From: Minicystis rosea
Lineage (GTDB): Bacteria > Myxococcota_A > Polyangia > Polyangiales > Polyangiaceae
Assembly (NCBI GenBank): GCA_001931535.1
Contig: CP016211.1
Span: 4,182,501-4,246,500 of the forward strand
Length of the DNA: 64,000 nt
Reading direction: 5' to 3'
Of this stretch, positions 61,597-64,000 are shown one piece after another. Position 1 is the stretch's first letter. Each line of letters starts with the position of its first letter. The notes below the pieces were generated by a model. It searched no databases. It worked only from the letters and a program-made list of their open reading frames with translations, and had not been told where the DNA came from. Position numbers and translations under genes: made by a program.

Positions 61597-62364
61597 ATGG
61601 CGCTCATCGAGCTCGATCACATCGGCAAGACCTACGATTTGGGGCTCTCCCAAGTCCCGGCGCTGCGCGACATCCATTTCTCGATCGAAGCGGGTGAGTT
61701 CGTCGCCATCGTCGGTCAGAGCGGCTCGGGCAAATCCACGCTGATGAACATCATCGGCTGCCTCGACGTGCCCACGAGCGGCCATTACCGCCTCTCCGGT
61801 CGCGACGTCCGCGAGCTCGACGACGACGAGCTCGCCGACGTGCGCAACCTCGAGATCGGCTTCGTCTTCCAGAGCTTTCAGCTCCTGCCCCGCGCGAGCG
61901 CGCTCGAGAACGTGGAGCTGCCCCTCATCTACCGCGGCGTGCCCCGCAAAGAGCGGCGCGAGCGCGCCATCCTCGCGCTCCAGCGCGTGCAGCTCGAAGA
62001 GCGCATGAAGCACAAGCCCACCGAGCTCTCGGGCGGGCAGCGCCAGCGCGTGGCCATCGCCCGCGCGCTGGTGACGGAGCCCTCGTTGCTCCTCGCCGAC
62101 GAGCCGACCGGCAACCTCGACAGCCGCACGGGAGAAGAGATCGTGCGCCTGTTCCTCGACCTGCACCAGAAGGGCAACACCATCGTGCTGGTCACGCACG
62201 AGCCCAAGCTGGCGGCGCGGTGCCCGCGCGCGGTGCGCATCGTCGACGGCCTCGTCGTCGCCGACGGCCCCGGGCGCGAAGTGGCGTTGGCCAACGCCGA
62301 AGCCATGGGCGCCGAGGCCGTGGCCCAAGTGCTCGCCTCCGTCGCCATGGAGCGCCGGGCGTGA
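61597..62364 (+). CDS. MacB/LolD-type ABC ATPase
   Basis: 255 residues. Walker A GQSGSGKST (about 40-48), Q-loop FVFQSFQLLPRASALENV, signature LSGGQRQRVAIARAL, Walker B LLLADEPTGNLDSRTGEEI and switch His in LVTHEPKLAARCP are all intact. This matches ATPases of the MacB/LolCDE type VII ABC superfamily that power periplasmic work rather than transport through the membrane. The start is followed by ALIELDHIGKTYDLG, as usual. Its stop overlaps the GTG of the first permease (GTGA). Confidence 0.93.
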   Translation: MALIELDHIGKTYDLGLSQVPALRDIHFSIEAGEFVAIVGQSGSGKSTLMNIIGCLDVPTSGHYRLSGRDVRELDDDELADVRNLEIGFVFQSFQLLPRASALENVELPLIYRGVPRKERRERAILALQRVQLEERMKHKPTELSGGQRQRVAIARALVTEPSLLLADEPTGNLDSRTGEEIVRLFLDLHQKGNTIVLVTHEPKLAARCPRAVRIVDGLVVADGPGREVALANAEAMGAEAVAQVLASVAMERRA

Positions 62365-63626
62365 AGCGGAAGCAGCTCGGCTTCGCGCAGCGCGCCTCGC
62401 GCTTCGTCTCCGAGCTCATCGACGCCGTCGTGCAGGCGGCGCGCTCGCTCGTGGCCCACAAGCTCCGCGCCGCGCTCACCATCTCCGGTGTCTCCGTCGG
62501 CATCATGGCGGTCATCGTCATCTTCATGGTCGAAGCCGGCATGGAGACGAGCTTCGCCCGCCAGCTCAACTCCCTCGGTCCCAACACGCTTTACGTCCAC
62601 AAATGGGCTTGGGGCGTGAACAACAACGAGTGGTGGAAGCTCCGGAATCGACCGGCGGTGGGCCAAGGGGATTATCGCGCGCTCCTCGCCAACGCCAAGC
62701 TCCCCATCGCCATCGCCCCCGTCGCCAACACCGAAGCCTTGGTGATGTGGGGCGAGCGCGAGCTCAAGCACATCGACGTTCGCGGCACCACCGAGGCCTT
62801 CCTCGACGCGGGCGGGTGGCAGCTCCGGCGCGGCCGCTTCATCAGCGATCTCGATCACGAGCTCGGCACCGACGCGTGCGTCATCGGCGCCGACGTGGAG
62901 GACGCGTTCTTCAAAGGCCAGGATCCGCTCGGCCAACGCCTCAAGGTCGGCCCCACCGCGCGCTGCACGGTGGTGGGCTCGCTGGTGCGCAAAGGCAACG
63001 CCTTCGGCCGATCGCAGGATGGCCTGTTGGTGCTTCCTCTGAGCGCGTTCCGCCGATCGTTCGGACAAAAGCGCGGGCTCACCATCGCGGTGGTGGCGCC
63101 GGACGGCAAGGTCGCCCAGACCGAGGACGAGATCATCGCCGTGCTCCGCACCGCGCGCCGCCTCGGGCCCGACAAGGAAGACAACTTCTCCGTCAACCGG
63201 CAGGACAAGATCCTTCAGGGCTTCAACCAAACCATGATGATGACCAACCTGGTCGGCATCCTGGTCGGCGTGATCACCGCCATCGTCGCGGGCATCGGCA
63301 TCATGAACATCCTGCTCGTGTCGGTGAAGGAGCGGACGCGCGAGATCGGGATTCGCCGCGCGCTCGGGGCCCGGCGCGCCAGCGTGCTCCTGCAATTCCT
63401 CTGCGAGGCCGTGATGGTGGCGCTCGTGGGCGGCGCGCTGGGCGTGGCCATGGGCGCGGGCGCCGCGGCGCTCATCGATCTCGTGAGCCCCATGCCGGCC
63501 AGCATCGATCCGCGCGTGGTCGTCGGCGGCGTCCTCGGATCGTGCTTCTTGGGCGCGGCTTTCGGCCTTTGGCCCGCGCTCTCCGCCGCGCTCCTCCATC
63601 CCATCGAGGCGCTGCGCCATGAATAG
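62361..63626 (+). CDS. MacB-like ABC permease (FtsX domain), first copy
   Basis: 421 residues from a GTG overlapping the ATPase stop. The N-terminal helix (LRAALTISGVSVGIMAVIVIFMVEAGM, about 35-62) is followed by a large MacB-type periplasmic domain (about 65-280). A three-helix FtsX domain follows: MTNLVGILVGVITAIVAGIGIMNILLVSVKERTREIGIRRALGARR. That last segment contains the coupling helix that contacts the ATPase. It ends ALRHE, overlapping the start of a second permease gene by eight bases. Confidence 0.92.
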   Translation: MKRKQLGFAQRASRFVSELIDAVVQAARSLVAHKLRAALTISGVSVGIMAVIVIFMVEAGMETSFARQLNSLGPNTLYVHKWAWGVNNNEWWKLRNRPAVGQGDYRALLANAKLPIAIAPVANTEALVMWGERELKHIDVRGTTEAFLDAGGWQLRRGRFISDLDHELGTDACVIGADVEDAFFKGQDPLGQRLKVGPTARCTVVGSLVRKGNAFGRSQDGLLVLPLSAFRRSFGQKRGLTIAVVAPDGKVAQTEDEIIAVLRTARRLGPDKEDNFSVNRQDKILQGFNQTMMMTNLVGILVGVITAIVAGIGIMNILLVSVKERTREIGIRRALGARRASVLLQFLCEAVMVALVGGALGVAMGAGAAALIDLVSPMPASIDPRVVVGGVLGSCFLGAAFGLWPALSAALLHPIEALRHE

Positions 63627-64000
63627 GGCCCCCTCGAATCGACGCGCCCGTTTCCTCGCCGCGGTGCGCGCGCGCCTCGACGATTTCCGCTTGGCCACGA
63701 GCGCGCTCGGCGCCCATCGCCTGCGCGCCGGCCTCACGCTCCTCGGCATCGTCATCGGTGTCTTCACCGTGGTGGCGATGATGTCTTTGCTCAACGGCCT
63801 GCAGGCCTCGATCAACGCCAACATGGGCGGCCTCGGCGCCGACGTGTTCCAGATCCAGCGCTTGCCCAACTTCAACTTTGGCGCGCTCTCGCCCGAGATT
63901 CAGCGCCGCAAGAACATCACCGTCGCGCAGATGATGGCCCTGCGCGAAGCGCTCCCGCAGGCCGCGCAGGTCGGCGGCGAAGTGTGGGAAGGCGGCAAAG
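63619..64000 (+). CDS. MacB-like ABC permease, second copy (3' truncated by window end)
   Basis: 127 codons are visible from the ATG at 63619, which lies within the end of the previous gene (eight-base overlap, ATGAATAG). The segment LATSALGAHRLRAGLTLLGIVIGVFTVVAMMSLLNGLQASINANMGGLGADVFQIQ is the typical first helix and start of the periplasmic domain of the MacB/FtsX permeases. With the first permease it could form a heterodimer like LolC/LolE. The rest lies outside the window. Confidence 0.88.
   Translation, partial: MNRAPSNRRARFLAAVRARLDDFRLATSALGAHRLRAGLTLLGIVIGVFTVVAMMSLLNGLQASINANMGGLGADVFQIQRLPNFNFGALSPEIQRRKNITVAQMMALREALPQAAQVGGEVWEGGK

Overview
The window is a high-GC chromosomal segment that most resembles a large-genome myxobacterium of the Polyangia (Sorangium/Polyangium/Labilithrix type). 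The inference rests on the gene style. About a dozen predicted lipoproteins occur, several with Ser/Thr/Gly linkers just after the lipobox cysteine. There are giant Cys-rich repeat proteins of the DUF4215 (Myxococcus cysteine-rich repeat) kind, a MYXO-CTERM-like tail, an AgmX/PglI C-terminal domain, a histone-H1-like Lys/Ala tail and very large hybrid histidine kinases. No rRNA, tRNA, CRISPR array, insertion sequence or integrase was seen.

Layout. 1-2.3 kb: the 3' end of a probable carbohydrate-binding protein and a convergent lipoprotein. 2.6-5.9 kb: a tightly overlapping four-gene operon (SRPBCC lipoprotein, TetR, SDR, metallo-beta-lactamase-fold protein). 6-10.2 kb: minus-strand genes for lipoproteins with a tail-collar-like repeat domain and a GMC oxidoreductase with a small membrane partner. 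10.4-15.6 kb: small-molecule kinase, SnoaL-like protein, a vWA/TerC pair divergent from an NhaR-like LysR regulator, and a zinc-ribbon membrane protein. 15.8-20.2 kb: HME-type RND adaptor and pump. 20.4-26.7 kb: YbiT-type ABC-F, cytochrome-like lipoprotein, SDR with an AraC regulator and recognisable operators, AlaA-type aminotransferase, and a cysteine-free glutaredoxin-fold protein. 27.8-30.6 kb: SDR and TetR divergent from an alpha/beta hydrolase, with two 20-bp operators between them. 30.9-33.5 kb: cytochrome c, AgmX-type lipoprotein, H1-like protein.

33.7-41.7 kb holds a signalling locus. A 1957-residue histidine kinase has nine tandem 92-residue HAMP-type repeats and three receivers. 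It is followed 10 bp later by a second hybrid kinase broken by one in-frame TAG between its HisKA and HATPase domains. Divergent from it is a Tae4-type amidase fused to a peptidoglycan-binding domain, with no immunity gene next to it. 42.8-49 kb: class-C-type serine hydrolase, beta-propeller-like lipoprotein, membrane protein, second cytochrome-like lipoprotein, an MJ1316-2H phosphoesterase fusion, and a CBM48-esterase with a TTG start. 49.4-59.2 kb: two translationally coupled giant surface proteins. 59.6-64 kb: Yip1-like protein and a MacAB-like exporter operon that runs off the end.

Regulation is partly readable. Overlapping stop/start codons (ATGA, GTGA, TGATG) couple many gene pairs. Long perfect hairpins without U-tracts mark many gene ends. 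Operator-like repeats sit next to three regulator or signalling loci. I do not see one clearly new multi-gene system. The best leads are the HAMP kinase/split kinase/Tae4 locus, the MJ1316-2H fusion, the cysteine-free glutaredoxin, the metal-site-depleted MBL protein and the coupled giant surface proteins. All functions are read from sequence by recognition of families; no searches were run.
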